Assembly (NCBI GenBank): GCA_016702745.1
Contig: JADJDJ010000004.1
Location: 434,001 to 498,000 of the forward strand
Source: Chitinophagaceae bacterium
GTDB lineage: Bacteria > Bacteroidota > Bacteroidia > Chitinophagales > Chitinophagaceae
Direction: 5' to 3'
Length of the DNA stretch: 64,000 nt
Each line of letters begins with the position of its first letter. Position 1 is the first letter of the stretch. Shown in pieces: positions 53,405 to 60,511 of this stretch. Position numbers and translations under genes: made by a program. The notes under the pieces were generated by a model that made no database searches, was not told the DNA's origin, and was given only the letters and a program-made list of their open reading frames with translations.

Positions 53405-53463
53405 GGATAGCGGCTTTACTGAACTAAATGTACAAAGCAGAAAGAACTAAAACAAGACAGTCC

Positions 53464-54243
53464 TTAGGAGCTGATCGCTGCGGGCTCATTCAGCTTTTTC
53501 AGGAATTTGTGCAGGATGGCATTGAATTCAGCCGGCACTTCCATCATGGGAGCATGTCCGCATTTGTCAATAAAATGCAACTCACTGTTTGGAATCAGTT
53601 TGTTGAACTCTTTGGCAACAAATGGCGGCGTAATCGTATCATTATTTCCCCATACCAATAAGGTGGGTTGCTTTATCTGACTGAGCTCTTCACCCAGGTT
53701 ATTGCGGATAGCGCTCTTGGCGAGGGCAATGATCTTGATGGCCTTCATCCGGTTATTGGTGATACTGTACACTTCTTCCACTAATTCATCAGTGGCCATG
53801 GCCGGATCATAAAAAGTCAGTGCTGTTTTTTTGCGGATATATTCTTTATCGCCCCGCTTCGGATAACTGTCACCCATTCCATTTTCAAACAGACCGGAAC
53901 TACCCGTTAATATCAGGGATTTGATTCTTTCCGGATGTTTGAGTGTATGCACCAATCCCACATGACCACCTAGTGAATTACCCATTAGGTGTACATTATT
54001 CAGATCTCTTGCTTCGAGGAATTTATGAACATACTTGGCCAGTCCTCCCACAGAGGTATGCAGGATATCCATTTCCAGCAGGGGGAGCATCGGCACCACC
54101 ACTTTATAATGCTGACGGAAATATTCAATCAGGTCCCTGAAATTACTCAGGGCGCCAAATAGTCCATGCAGAAGTACCAGCGGTTCGCCGGTCCCCTCTT
54201 CAATATACTTGAACTTATCTTGCTGTCTGATTTCGTACTCCAT
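53464..54243 (-). CDS. alpha/beta-fold hydrolase
   Basis: 259 residues. Oxyanion region PLVLLHGLFGALSNFRDLIE, nucleophile Ser in NVHLMGNSLGGHVGLVHTLK, Asp in LLVWGNNDTITPPFVAKEFN, and His in DKCGHAPMMEVPAEFNAIL. No signal peptide, so cytosolic. The substrate is unknown. Apparently monocistronic, ending 60 nt before the CBS gene. Confidence 0.92.
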   Translation of the reverse strand: MEYEIRQQDKFKYIEEGTGEPLVLLHGLFGALSNFRDLIEYFRQHYKVVVPMLPLLEMDILHTSVGGLAKYVHKFLEARDLNNVHLMGNSLGGHVGLVHTLKHPERIKSLILTGSSGLFENGMGDSYPKRGDKEYIRKKTALTFYDPAMATDELVEEVYSITNNRMKAIKIIALAKSAIRNNLGEELSQIKQPTLLVWGNNDTITPPFVAKEFNKLIPNSELHFIDKCGHAPMMEVPAEFNAILHKFLKKLNEPAAISS

Positions 54244-54374
54244 GGCAGTCGTTCGGTGGTCTGAGCCTTTCCGGGGGCTAAAATAGTCGTTTTAGCCTAA
54301 AAAAAAGCTATTTAGTTGAGAATTAAGCTGCTGAAACCCGAAGCACAAAAAAAACAAGGCATTCCTGCCGGTAT

Positions 54375-54917
54375 TCAGTACATGGATATTTTCCGGGACA
54401 AATTTCCAAAAAATTCCTCCAGTTCACTGAACATACCTTTAAATATGGGAATAACGGACCCGATGCCATTGATCACCTTTGGACCCCAGGGTTGTACCAG
54501 GGGATAGCTGACTGATTCCCGGATAGTGGCGGGTTGTATCAACTTCATTTGTTCGGCATAGAAGAGCAGCACGCTGAATACCAGCAAACCAATCACTGCA
54601 TAGAGAAGGATACCTGCCAGTTTATTAATCCAGCCCAGCAACACCACTTCCACGGCGCTTTCAATGGCTTTGGCACCGAGTCTGATTAATAACAGCACCA
54701 CAAAAAACACGAGTATAAAAGAAATAAGAGGCAGCCATTCTTTGGATACATTGACCGAATCTCCCAGCCATCCCGCCACCACCGTTGATAATTTCATGGC
54801 AGCTGCCAGTCCGACGATGATAGACAGCAGGGAAAACAATCCAATGATCAGTCCCTGGCGATAACCGCGCATCAGCGCCAGCAAGAGGAAAACCGCAAAG
54901 ATGATATCAATCAGCAT
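54375..54917 (-). CDS. cvpA: CvpA-family membrane protein
   Basis: 180 residues. Four membrane segments (IIFAVFLLLALMRGYRQGLI, LFSLLSIIVGLAAAMKL, WLPLISFILVFFVVLLLIRL, LAGILLYAVIGLLVFSVLLF), with the family motif MRGYRQGLIIGLFSL at the first turn. The C-terminus is amphipathic. In other bacteria CvpA affects envelope integrity and colicin V secretion. It is located 77 nt after yqeY on the same strand. Confidence 0.9.
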   Translation of the reverse strand: MLIDIIFAVFLLLALMRGYRQGLIIGLFSLLSIIVGLAAAMKLSTVVAGWLGDSVNVSKEWLPLISFILVFFVVLLLIRLGAKAIESAVEVVLLGWINKLAGILLYAVIGLLVFSVLLFYAEQMKLIQPATIRESVSYPLVQPWGPKVINGIGSVIPIFKGMFSELEEFFGNLSRKISMY

Positions 54918-54994
54918 GGAGTGATTTAAGGAAAAACGAAGAAACCGGAAGTTTAGCCCTGCAATGCTCCTAAAGATTCCTTAAACCCGGTGTT

Positions 54995-55447
54995 TTATCT
55001 GGATAATAATTCTTTAACAACGGCTGAAATGGTTTTCCCATCAGCTTTTCCGGCAAATTGTTTGGAAGCAACCCCCATCACCTTGCCCATATCAGCAGGA
55101 GAAGAAGCGCCAACATTGGCAATGATCGCAGCGATTGCTGTTTTCAGTTCTTCTGCTGTCATTTGTTTGGGAAGAAATTTTTCAATCACAGCAATTTCTT
55201 CTTCTTCTTTTTTAGCGAGGTCTTCCCGGTTTTGCTGTTTAAAAATTTCCAGCGAATCCTTGCGTTGCTTCACCAACTTCTGTAAGATTTTCACCTCATC
55301 TTCTTCTTTTAATTCACCGGTACTTCCTTCTGAAGTTTTGGCTAGCAGGATGGCGGCTTTCACTGCACGCAGACTGCGAAGTGCGGCTTCATCTTTGGCA
55401 ATCATTGCGGCTTTCAGATCGGTCATTATTTTTTGTTCGAGTGACAT
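54995..55447 (-). CDS. yqeY: GatB/YqeY domain-containing protein
   Basis: 150 residues. SLEQKIMTDLKAAMIAKDEA and LRSLRAVKAAILLAKTSEGS at the N-terminus, then VKILQKLVKQRKDSLEIFKQ and the C-terminal domain related to the GatB tail (VGASSPADMGKVMGVASKQF, AGKADGKTISAVVKELLS). Thought to interact with tRNA or amidotransferase substrates; exact role unclear. It is preceded by a long repeat region. Confidence 0.92.
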   Translation of the reverse strand: MSLEQKIMTDLKAAMIAKDEAALRSLRAVKAAILLAKTSEGSTGELKEEDEVKILQKLVKQRKDSLEIFKQQNREDLAKKEEEEIAVIEKFLPKQMTAEELKTAIAAIIANVGASSPADMGKVMGVASKQFAGKADGKTISAVVKELLSR

Positions 55448-55709
55448 AGTTGGATATTTGGTATTAGGAATTAGGTATTATTTTGACCGCCGTAGTTTTA
55501 GCAAAGGCGGAGGCACTAAGATATTAGGATATTGGGATATTGCTTCGCCCGCCGTAGCTTAAGCGAAGGCGGGGGATATTTAGATATTGAGATATTGGGG
55601 CGTCCTTAGTGCAGATATTTTTTTTGTCAGGATATTACTCACCACACTCATAACTCATAACTCTCGACTCTTGACTCCCTACTATCGACTAAAGACTAAG
55701 GACTTCCCT
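55448..55709. repeat. mosaic repeat: two CCGCC...GGCGG hairpins, ATATTGGG tracts and GACT-rich tract
   Basis: Hairpin arms CCGCC 55487-55491 with GGCGG 55506-55510, and CCCGCC 55548-55553 with GGCGGG 55568-55573, carry the internal GTAGTTTTAGCAAA and GTAGCTTAAGCGAA sequences. GATATTAGGATATTGGGATA and similar lie between them. CTCATAACTCTCGACTCTTG and ACTCCCTACTATCGACTAAA follow to about 55705. The 262-nt stretch holds no gene. Confidence 0.8.
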
Positions 55710-56060
55710 CTAATCTGCCTTATTCTCCTTTAACTGCCTTGCCCTGAATTTTTCATAAAACTCCCTGGAAAATGATTTCATTTCTTCTACCTGGTCATGG
55801 TACTTGGTGGCCCTGCCATAGGTATCGGCCATGGTCATCATCGTCTGATAAAAAAAATCAGCCATCTCATCCACCATCATGTCCTTGGTCCAGAGATCTA
55901 TCCGCAACGCAGCTTTTTCCGCACCATCCCAGAAAGAAATCATCATGGCCTTGGCCTTTTGTGCATTTTCAGCAGAGGTATCGGTGGCACTCCACTGGAT
56001 GCTGTCGGGTACCCGGTTTTCATCGGTAAACACATCGATCACTATACTTGACTTATTCAT
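55710..56060 (-). CDS. gldC: gliding motility protein GldC
   Basis: 116 residues from ATG 56060 (an in-frame TTG lies 6 nt upstream). KSSIVIDVFTDENRVPDSIQ, WSATDTSAENAQKAKAMMIS, DLWTKDMMVDEMADFFYQTM and TMADTYGRATKYHDQVEEMK match the GldC pattern. GldC is a cytosolic accessory of the gliding machinery; in Flavobacterium it supports GldB and is not strictly required. Here gldB is not adjacent. A TATCTTTG box (minus strand, 56095-56102) lies about 35 nt upstream. Confidence 0.9.
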   Translation of the reverse strand: MNKSSIVIDVFTDENRVPDSIQWSATDTSAENAQKAKAMMISFWDGAEKAALRIDLWTKDMMVDEMADFFYQTMMTMADTYGRATKYHDQVEEMKSFSREFYEKFRARQLKENKAD

Positions 56061-56094
56061 ATTCAAATCCCTTCCGGGTTATTTTAATGAGGGG

Positions 56095-56102
56095 CAAAGA
56101 TA
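56095..56102 (-). promoter_or_regulatory. -7 box of gldC
   Basis: TATCTTTG on the minus strand matches TAnnTTTG, with a leader of about 30 nt to the ATG. Confidence 0.5.
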
Positions 56103-56120
56103 AGAAGCTGGCGCAGCGCT

Positions 56121-57206
56121 TCAGCGAAGCAGGGGCTGCAATATTTGATTAAAGGAGACGACTGCTTTTTCGAAGCGATGGTCAGCTGCATTGGCCGCCA
56201 TTTGCTGTATTAATTGGTTTCGCAGGCCCTCATCCTTGTATAACTGCATCAGACCGGAAGCCAGATCCACGTAATCTGTCATATCAGCTGTTAAATAAGT
56301 ACCTGTCGGCAACACCGGATGACCCGCAATGGCAAGCGATGGTACACCGGCCGCGGCTGCTTCCAGCAATTGAATACCGGCATGGGGGCGGAGAGCAGGA
56401 TCTACAAGGGCATAGGCCGCAGCGATCAGGGAGGCTCTTTCGGTTGAAGGCAGTTCACCGGTCAGGACCAGTTCATCCCGGTATTTATAATGAGAGAGGC
56501 TATCAGTAAAGGCTTTATCTTTTTTATAAACAGGACCTTCCAGCAGGAGTTTGGTTCCTGTACCCTGTCTTTTTTTGAAAACGGAAAAAGCTTTGAGCAG
56601 GTTCGTCAGGTTTTGATGAGCACCGATGATCCCACTGTACATAAAAAATTCCTTTCCGCCGGTATAACGGTTTTTGAGATTGGCTTTCTCTTCATAGTCC
56701 AGCGGACTGGTTGGAAAAGCAGGAGCAGCTTTTAATACGACTATTTGTCCCTGTTGGATATTGTATTCATCAGATAGCTGAGCAACATCTTTATCTGTAA
56801 AAACAATGATCCGGGCAGCCTGTTGCAGGAGTTTAGCAAAGCCTTTATCCTTTCGCTGGTGCAGATCATTTCCATATACCAGCAAAACAGAGGGGATCCG
56901 CGCAGGGATCTTATTCAATCCGCCGGCAGATATCAGGAATTCGGTCTTGTTTTTCTTTAAAATTACAGGTAGCCTGACCCTTTGCCAGTATTGATACGCG
57001 ATTGTTTTACCCGGAGGGGGTGCCTCCAGCCAGGAACTGTTATTTGAATCGTTGATGAGAAAAATGTTCTCTTCTTTTTGTCCGATAAAAAGAAACTGAT
57101 GTCCGCCAACAGTTGCTGTCCATTTTTGAAAGAGCATCTGTATAAAATACCGGAGGGCTGGTTCTGCCTGATAAGGTAAAGCGTTTATATTAATGGCAAT
57201 CTGCAT
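56121..57206 (-). CDS. glycosyltransferase family 1 (GT-B fold)
   Basis: 361 residues from ATG 57206 (MQIAININALPYQAEPALRY). The N-terminal half binds the acceptor. The C-terminal half has GGKEFFMYSGIIGAHQNLTN, LLKAFSVFKKRQGTGTKLLL, ELVLTGELPSTERASLIAAA and ALVDPALRPHAGIQLLEAAA AGVPSLA, the nucleotide-sugar-binding signature of group 1 transferases. Donor and acceptor are unknown. Single gene, separated from gldC by about 60 nt. Confidence 0.9.
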   Translation of the reverse strand: MQIAININALPYQAEPALRYFIQMLFQKWTATVGGHQFLFIGQKEENIFLINDSNNSSWLEAPPPGKTIAYQYWQRVRLPVILKKNKTEFLISAGGLNKIPARIPSVLLVYGNDLHQRKDKGFAKLLQQAARIIVFTDKDVAQLSDEYNIQQGQIVVLKAAPAFPTSPLDYEEKANLKNRYTGGKEFFMYSGIIGAHQNLTNLLKAFSVFKKRQGTGTKLLLEGPVYKKDKAFTDSLSHYKYRDELVLTGELPSTERASLIAAAYALVDPALRPHAGIQLLEAAAAGVPSLAIAGHPVLPTGTYLTADMTDYVDLASGLMQLYKDEGLRNQLIQQMAANAADHRFEKAVVSFNQILQPLLR

Positions 57207-57215
57207 GGGCGGCAG

Positions 57216-57223
57216 CAAAGGTA
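57216..57223 (-). promoter_or_regulatory. -7 box of the glycosyltransferase gene
   Basis: TACCTTTG on the minus strand, 9 nt before the ATG at 57206. Confidence 0.6.
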
Positions 57224-57459
57224 TCCAGGGTGGGTGAAATACGCAGTAAAATAAACGGGTTCAAAAAGTTCAACTAAGGGTTTTTCCCATTTACTGTTTT
57301 ACTGAATGAAATACCTGCGTTAAACTGCTGAAAACAGCAGGAATAATTGCTGTGGATAAGCCAATAATAATCGTATAAAAGAGTGGCAATAATACACTTG
57401 ACAGGAAACAGGCGCTTAATTAGTTTTACCCTGTCATCTATAAGAGTTTTGCCAGAATA

Positions 57460-57789
57460 ATGCTTATGATTCCCGTACCTGCACATATAAATAATAAAGG
57501 ACAAGAACTGTCTGCCCCCGGGAAAGGAGCATCAACAATTATTTTACATGATATCGATCAATTTACTTTCTCAAAAAACCGGGTTGGTATCATATTTGCT
57601 AAATATTTAACCGGCAACAAAAAAGATAACGGCCCGCAGGCCATCAAATCCCTGCGCAGCTGTTCAATATATTCCGGTCATGGTACCGGATCAGACATAG
57701 TCACCAGTAGGGCGTTACTCAATTTTTCCTGGACGGATAATTCGAAGTGTAACGAGTCATCTTGTACTGTGTCAATCAACTTTTCTTAA
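57460..57789 (+). CDS. doubtful small ORF in front of a strong terminator
   Basis: 109 codons from ATG 57460, or 107 from ATG 57466 (MIPVPAHINNKGQELSAPGK). No family, signal peptide or membrane helix was recognised, and the C-terminal part is Ser/Cys-rich and not convincingly protein-like. The reason for listing it is the strong plus-strand terminator 36 nt after its stop, which shows that something is transcribed here. It could instead be a non-coding transcript. The 250 nt upstream to the glycosyltransferase promoter hold only a small hairpin, CTGCTGAAAACAGCAG. Confidence 0.3.
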   Translation: MLMIPVPAHINNKGQELSAPGKGASTIILHDIDQFTFSKNRVGIIFAKYLTGNKKDNGPQAIKSLRSCSIYSGHGTGSDIVTSRALLNFSWTDNSKCNESSCTVSINFS

Positions 57790-57824
57790 ACGACCTCTTA
57801 GGTGGAAGAGGATGGTGGCTTGTA

Positions 57825-57860
57825 AAAGGGGCCTTGGTTCGGGGCCCCTTTCTTTTTTTT
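57825..57860 (+). terminator. strong intrinsic terminator
   Basis: AAAGGGGCC pairs with GGCCCCTTT (57843-57851) around TTGGTTCGG and is followed by CTTTTTTTT. No recognised gene ends before it. Confidence 0.85.
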
Positions 57861-58075
57861 ACCCGCCGTAGCTTTAGCGAAGGCGGGTCCCCCACAATTC
57901 ACACAAACTTACCCGCCGTAGCTTGGCGAAGGCGGGTCTCCCAATTTTATACAAACGCTTCCGCCGTAGCCTAATAGGGATATTAGGATATTAAGATATT
58001 GGCTTCGCCCGCCGTAGCCTCAGCGAAGGCGGGTATTGGGTATTAGGAATTTGGTATTGGGGTGACCTTAATGTA
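57861..58075. repeat. mosaic repeat: three CCCGCC...GGCGGG hairpins with ATATTGG tracts
   Basis: Complete hairpins at 57861-57888, 57911-57937 and 58008-58033, all built as ACCCGCCGTAGC ... GCGAAGGCGGGT, plus a half copy (CCGCCGTAGCC) at 57961. GGGATATTAGGATATTAAGA and related tracts lie near 57977-58000. The block ends near the IS3 element. Confidence 0.85.
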
Positions 58076-58180
58076 TAGATTACTATTTCAAGGACAATAA
58101 CCCATGCCCCAAAACTTTCAATTTCACCCACTCGCTTGTCACGTCCTAATAAAAGTTGTCACTATTTGCTACGTTTTTAC

Positions 58181-59030
58181 TCATGCTGCCGTATGAACTT
58201 TAGCCGGTATTTGAAGTCCCAGTGACCAGTGAGGTCTTTGTTCATTATATGCGTTGATCCCCTCTTTTACAGCCTGTCTGGCTTCTTTCTCATCTCTATA
58301 TGTATCCTCCAGTCCGTATTCACCTTTCAATATTCCATTCACCCTTTCAGCCATTGCATTCTCATAACAATTACCCGCCTCCGACATACTAATCTTTATC
58401 CCTCTGGCTTTTAAGATATTTACGTACTCATGGGAACAATATTGAAAACCTCTGTCTGAGTGATGGATCAATCCATTGCATGACGGGCATTGTTTTAATG
58501 CCCTTTTAAGGCTTGTATCGCTCCTGCCAGGCCTAGGCTATTACTCAACTCCCAGCCTACTATCTTGCGACTATATGCGTCAGTTATCAAAAACAGATAT
58601 ACAAACCCTTTTCTTACACGTACATAGGGTAATGTCACACACCCATGCCTGGTGTGGCCGACTTGCTTAAAATCCAGCATCCTGTTTTGGTAGACACGGT
58701 ACCAATGTTGAGATTGAGTCGTAATCGCGTACTTACGCCGACGATGCACCAATAACCCCCTGCTCCGTAGCAAATCAAAGAACTTATCCCGCCCCATAGA
58801 GGCGTCTATCCCATGTATATCTGTTTCAGTATGTGGTACAGCTTTTCCCACCATCTTCTTATTACTCCTTCTGATCTGCTGCACTAGCTCTATTATCAAC
58901 TCATGCTGAATTGATTCTCTCCTTCGCTTCAACCCCTTATAATAGGCCTGCCGGGTTACACCAAAATATTTACATAAACCCCTAATACTTAACTCTTCTC
59001 TGAGCCGGCCGATGCTGACTCTCCAAAACT
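58181..59030 (-). pseudogene. IS3 transposase OrfB (rve integrase), interrupted by frameshifts
   Basis: Recognisable in pieces. REELSIRGLCKYFGVTRQAY with YKGLKRRRESIQ is the N-terminal part. HQAWVCDIT and YVRVRKGFVYLFLITDAYSR with KIVGWELSNSLGLAGAIQAL hold the first catalytic Asp. IHHSDRGFQYCSHEYVNILK has the second Asp, and NCYENAMAERVNGILKGEYG the Glu, with the end RPHWSLGLQIPAKVHTAA. The frame is broken near 58498 (one A short in a four-A run) and twice near 58635-58665. A -1 shift from OrfA at the eight-A run (T at 59030-59037) would be the normal IS3 mechanism. It is inactive as sequenced. Confidence 0.85.
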
Positions 59031-59372
59031 TTTTTTTAAATCTGTTTTATACTCCTTATTCGCCTCGTCTATCACCACTTCAAGGCTTCGTTGCGCTAGC
59101 ATCGAATCGGCCAAAGCCAGTTTCAGCTTTTTAACCTCAGCTTCCAAATGCTTGATTCGGTCCTTTTCTTCCATCGTTTCTATTCTAATTATCTGCTTTA
59201 TCAAATGGGATTTACCAAATTTACAAGCCACTTTTGTATCGTTGAACTTCCCTTTATCCCATATTTTCTTCTTACAAAATCTAACCCAAGCCCATTTTGT
59301 TCAATCTCCCCTAACTACCTGATGCTTAAAGCTAAGACTGTACCGAATTGTTTGATTAATGATTCCTGTCAT
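58989..59372 (-). pseudogene. IS3 transposase OrfA, interrupted
   Basis: The start MTGIINQTIRYSLSFKHQVV (from ATG 59372), REIEQNGLGLDFVRRKYGIK and GSSTIQKWLV give the helix-turn-helix. The leucine-zipper part is EEKDRIKHLEAEVKKLKLAL with ADSMLAQRSLEVVIDEANKE. Two single-base indels (an extra G near 59305-59310 and a missing A near 59225) break the frame between these parts. The end at TAA 58989 follows the eight-A slippery run used for OrfAB fusion in this family. Confidence 0.8.
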
Positions 59373-59427
59373 ATTTAAACTGATTTTAGGTTGATTTAAT
59401 ATGACAACCTATATCAGAACATGACAA

Positions 59428-59520
59428 CTACTCCCCACTTGCCACTCCCTACTAGCCACTCGCCCTCCCTCCTTTGCAAATGCTTCGGCGGGCAAGCTTG
59501 CCACTTCCCTCCAGATTAGC
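59428..59520. repeat. ACTCCC/CACTAGCCAC-type repeat remnant
   Basis: CCCCACTTGCCACTCCCTAC with TAGCCACTCGCC resembles the tract at 17375-17405. CTTCGGCGGGCAAGCTTGCC is a partial copy of the GGCGGG hairpin. Confidence 0.55.
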
Positions 59521-59528
59521 TACATTTG
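59521..59528 (+). promoter_or_regulatory. -7 box of the DUF4290-like gene, leaderless
   Basis: TACATTTG followed by TTCCA and the ATG at 59534. Five nt separate box and start codon. Confidence 0.65.
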
Positions 59529-59533
59529 TTCCA

Positions 59534-60234
59534 ATGGATATAGAAAACATGGAATATAACACCACAAGGAACCATCTGACCATGAAGGAATATGGGCGCC
59601 ATGTGCAGAAAATGGTTGAGCATATTTTAACGATTGAAGACCCCGAAAGGCGTCAGCGCAATGCCCATGCGGTAATTGAGCTGATGGGTTTTTTAAATCC
59701 TCATCTTAAAAATGTGGAGGATTTCAGGCATAAACTCTGGGATCATCTTTTCTGATCGCAGATTTTAGTCTGGATGTAAAATCTCCCTACCCCATCCCTA
59801 CCCGGGAAACACTGAAAGCCAAACCCGATCCGCTTCCTTATCCGAAGCGTTATCCCAAGTTTTCACACCTGGGCAAGAACCTGGAAGTGATCATCAATAA
59901 AGGACTGGCTGAAGAAAACCCGGAAAAGAAACTGGGATTTGCCAATTGCATAGCCTACTATATGAAACTGGCTTACAATACATGGCATAAGGAACTGGTG
60001 CATGATGATGCCATTCAGAGTGAATTGAATAATATCACAGAAGGCCAACTGACCTTTACCAATACGCCTTTTGTAAAAGCATTCCGTCCCCAGCAGGAAA
60101 GCAGGGATAACCGGGGTGGTTATGGCAAGCCGAGAAATAAATTCCAGCAGCGCGGTGGTGGTGGCGGCGGACGAAATGATCGCCGGGATAATCGCGGTGG
60201 TGGCGGTGGTAATTTTAAAAAGAAGAGATACTGA
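59534..60234 (+). CDS. DUF4290-like protein with Gly/Arg-rich tail, frameshifted
   Basis: Start ATG 59534 (MDIENMEYNTTRNHLTMKEY). The first frame ends at 59755 after HKLWDHLF. One extra T in the four-T run at 59748-59751 gives DHLFLIADFSLDVKSPYPIP and carries on through LGKNLEVIINKGLAEENPEK and FTNTPFVKAFRPQQESRDN to a low-complexity tail of Gly, Arg, Asn and Asp ending in GGGGGNFKKKRY, 233 residues in all. The tail resembles RGG RNA-binding tails, so an RNA-linked role is possible. The gene lies just upstream of murA, as it often does in Bacteroidota. Confidence 0.82.
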
Positions 60235-60262
60235 GTTGACAAGTTAAATAGTTAAAAAGTTG

Positions 60263-60298
60263 AAAAGTTGATAGGGTTCTTCCTGTCAACTTTTTACT
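60263..60298 (+). terminator. intrinsic terminator of the DUF4290-like gene
   Basis: AAAAGTTGATAGG pairs with CCTGTCAACTTTT (one G-U) around GTTCTT and runs into further T residues, 28 nt after the stop. Confidence 0.85.
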
Positions 60299-60299
60299 T

Positions 60300-60505
60300 T
60301 TACAAAACGAGGCGTTTTCTTTCAAACGCCTGTGAACATGGAATAGTGAGTGAAGAATAGGCGGCCTCCGAAACGCTATAGTACTTTCCAAATATTCAAT
60401 ATCCTAATATCTCAATATCCCAATTCCCAATATCTAATACCCCGCCTTCGCTAAGGCTACGGCGGGCGAAGCAATATCCTAATATCATAATATCTTAATA
60501 TCTTC
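60300..60505. repeat. mosaic repeat: CCCGCC...GGCGGG hairpin (reversed) with ATATCC tracts
   Basis: CCCGCC 60441-60446 and GGCGGG 60461-60466 with TTCGCTAAGGCTAC between them are the reverse orientation of the copies at 57.9 kb. TCAATATCCTAATATCTCAA and related units flank it from 60396 to 60500. No gene is seen in this stretch; the murA start lies at its end. Confidence 0.75.
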
Positions 60506-60511
60506 TCCCTC

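Larger units (their letters stand above)
58136..59427 (-). mobile_element. IS3-family insertion sequence, about 1.29 kb
   Basis: Imperfect 26-bp terminal inverted repeats: TTGTCACGTCCTAATAAAAG at the left end and, on the opposite strand, TTGTCATGTTCTGATATAGG at the right end, each followed by TTGTCA, with five mismatches over 26 bp. Between them are two ORFs in IS3 order on the minus strand. No clear target-site duplication was found. The element sits inside a repeat-rich spacer between the glycosyltransferase gene and the DUF4290-like gene. Confidence 0.88.

Noticed and set aside
58130..59435. Target-site duplication flanking the IS3 element
   Set aside because: The flanking bases do not contain a clear 3-5-bp direct repeat at the ends of the inverted repeats.
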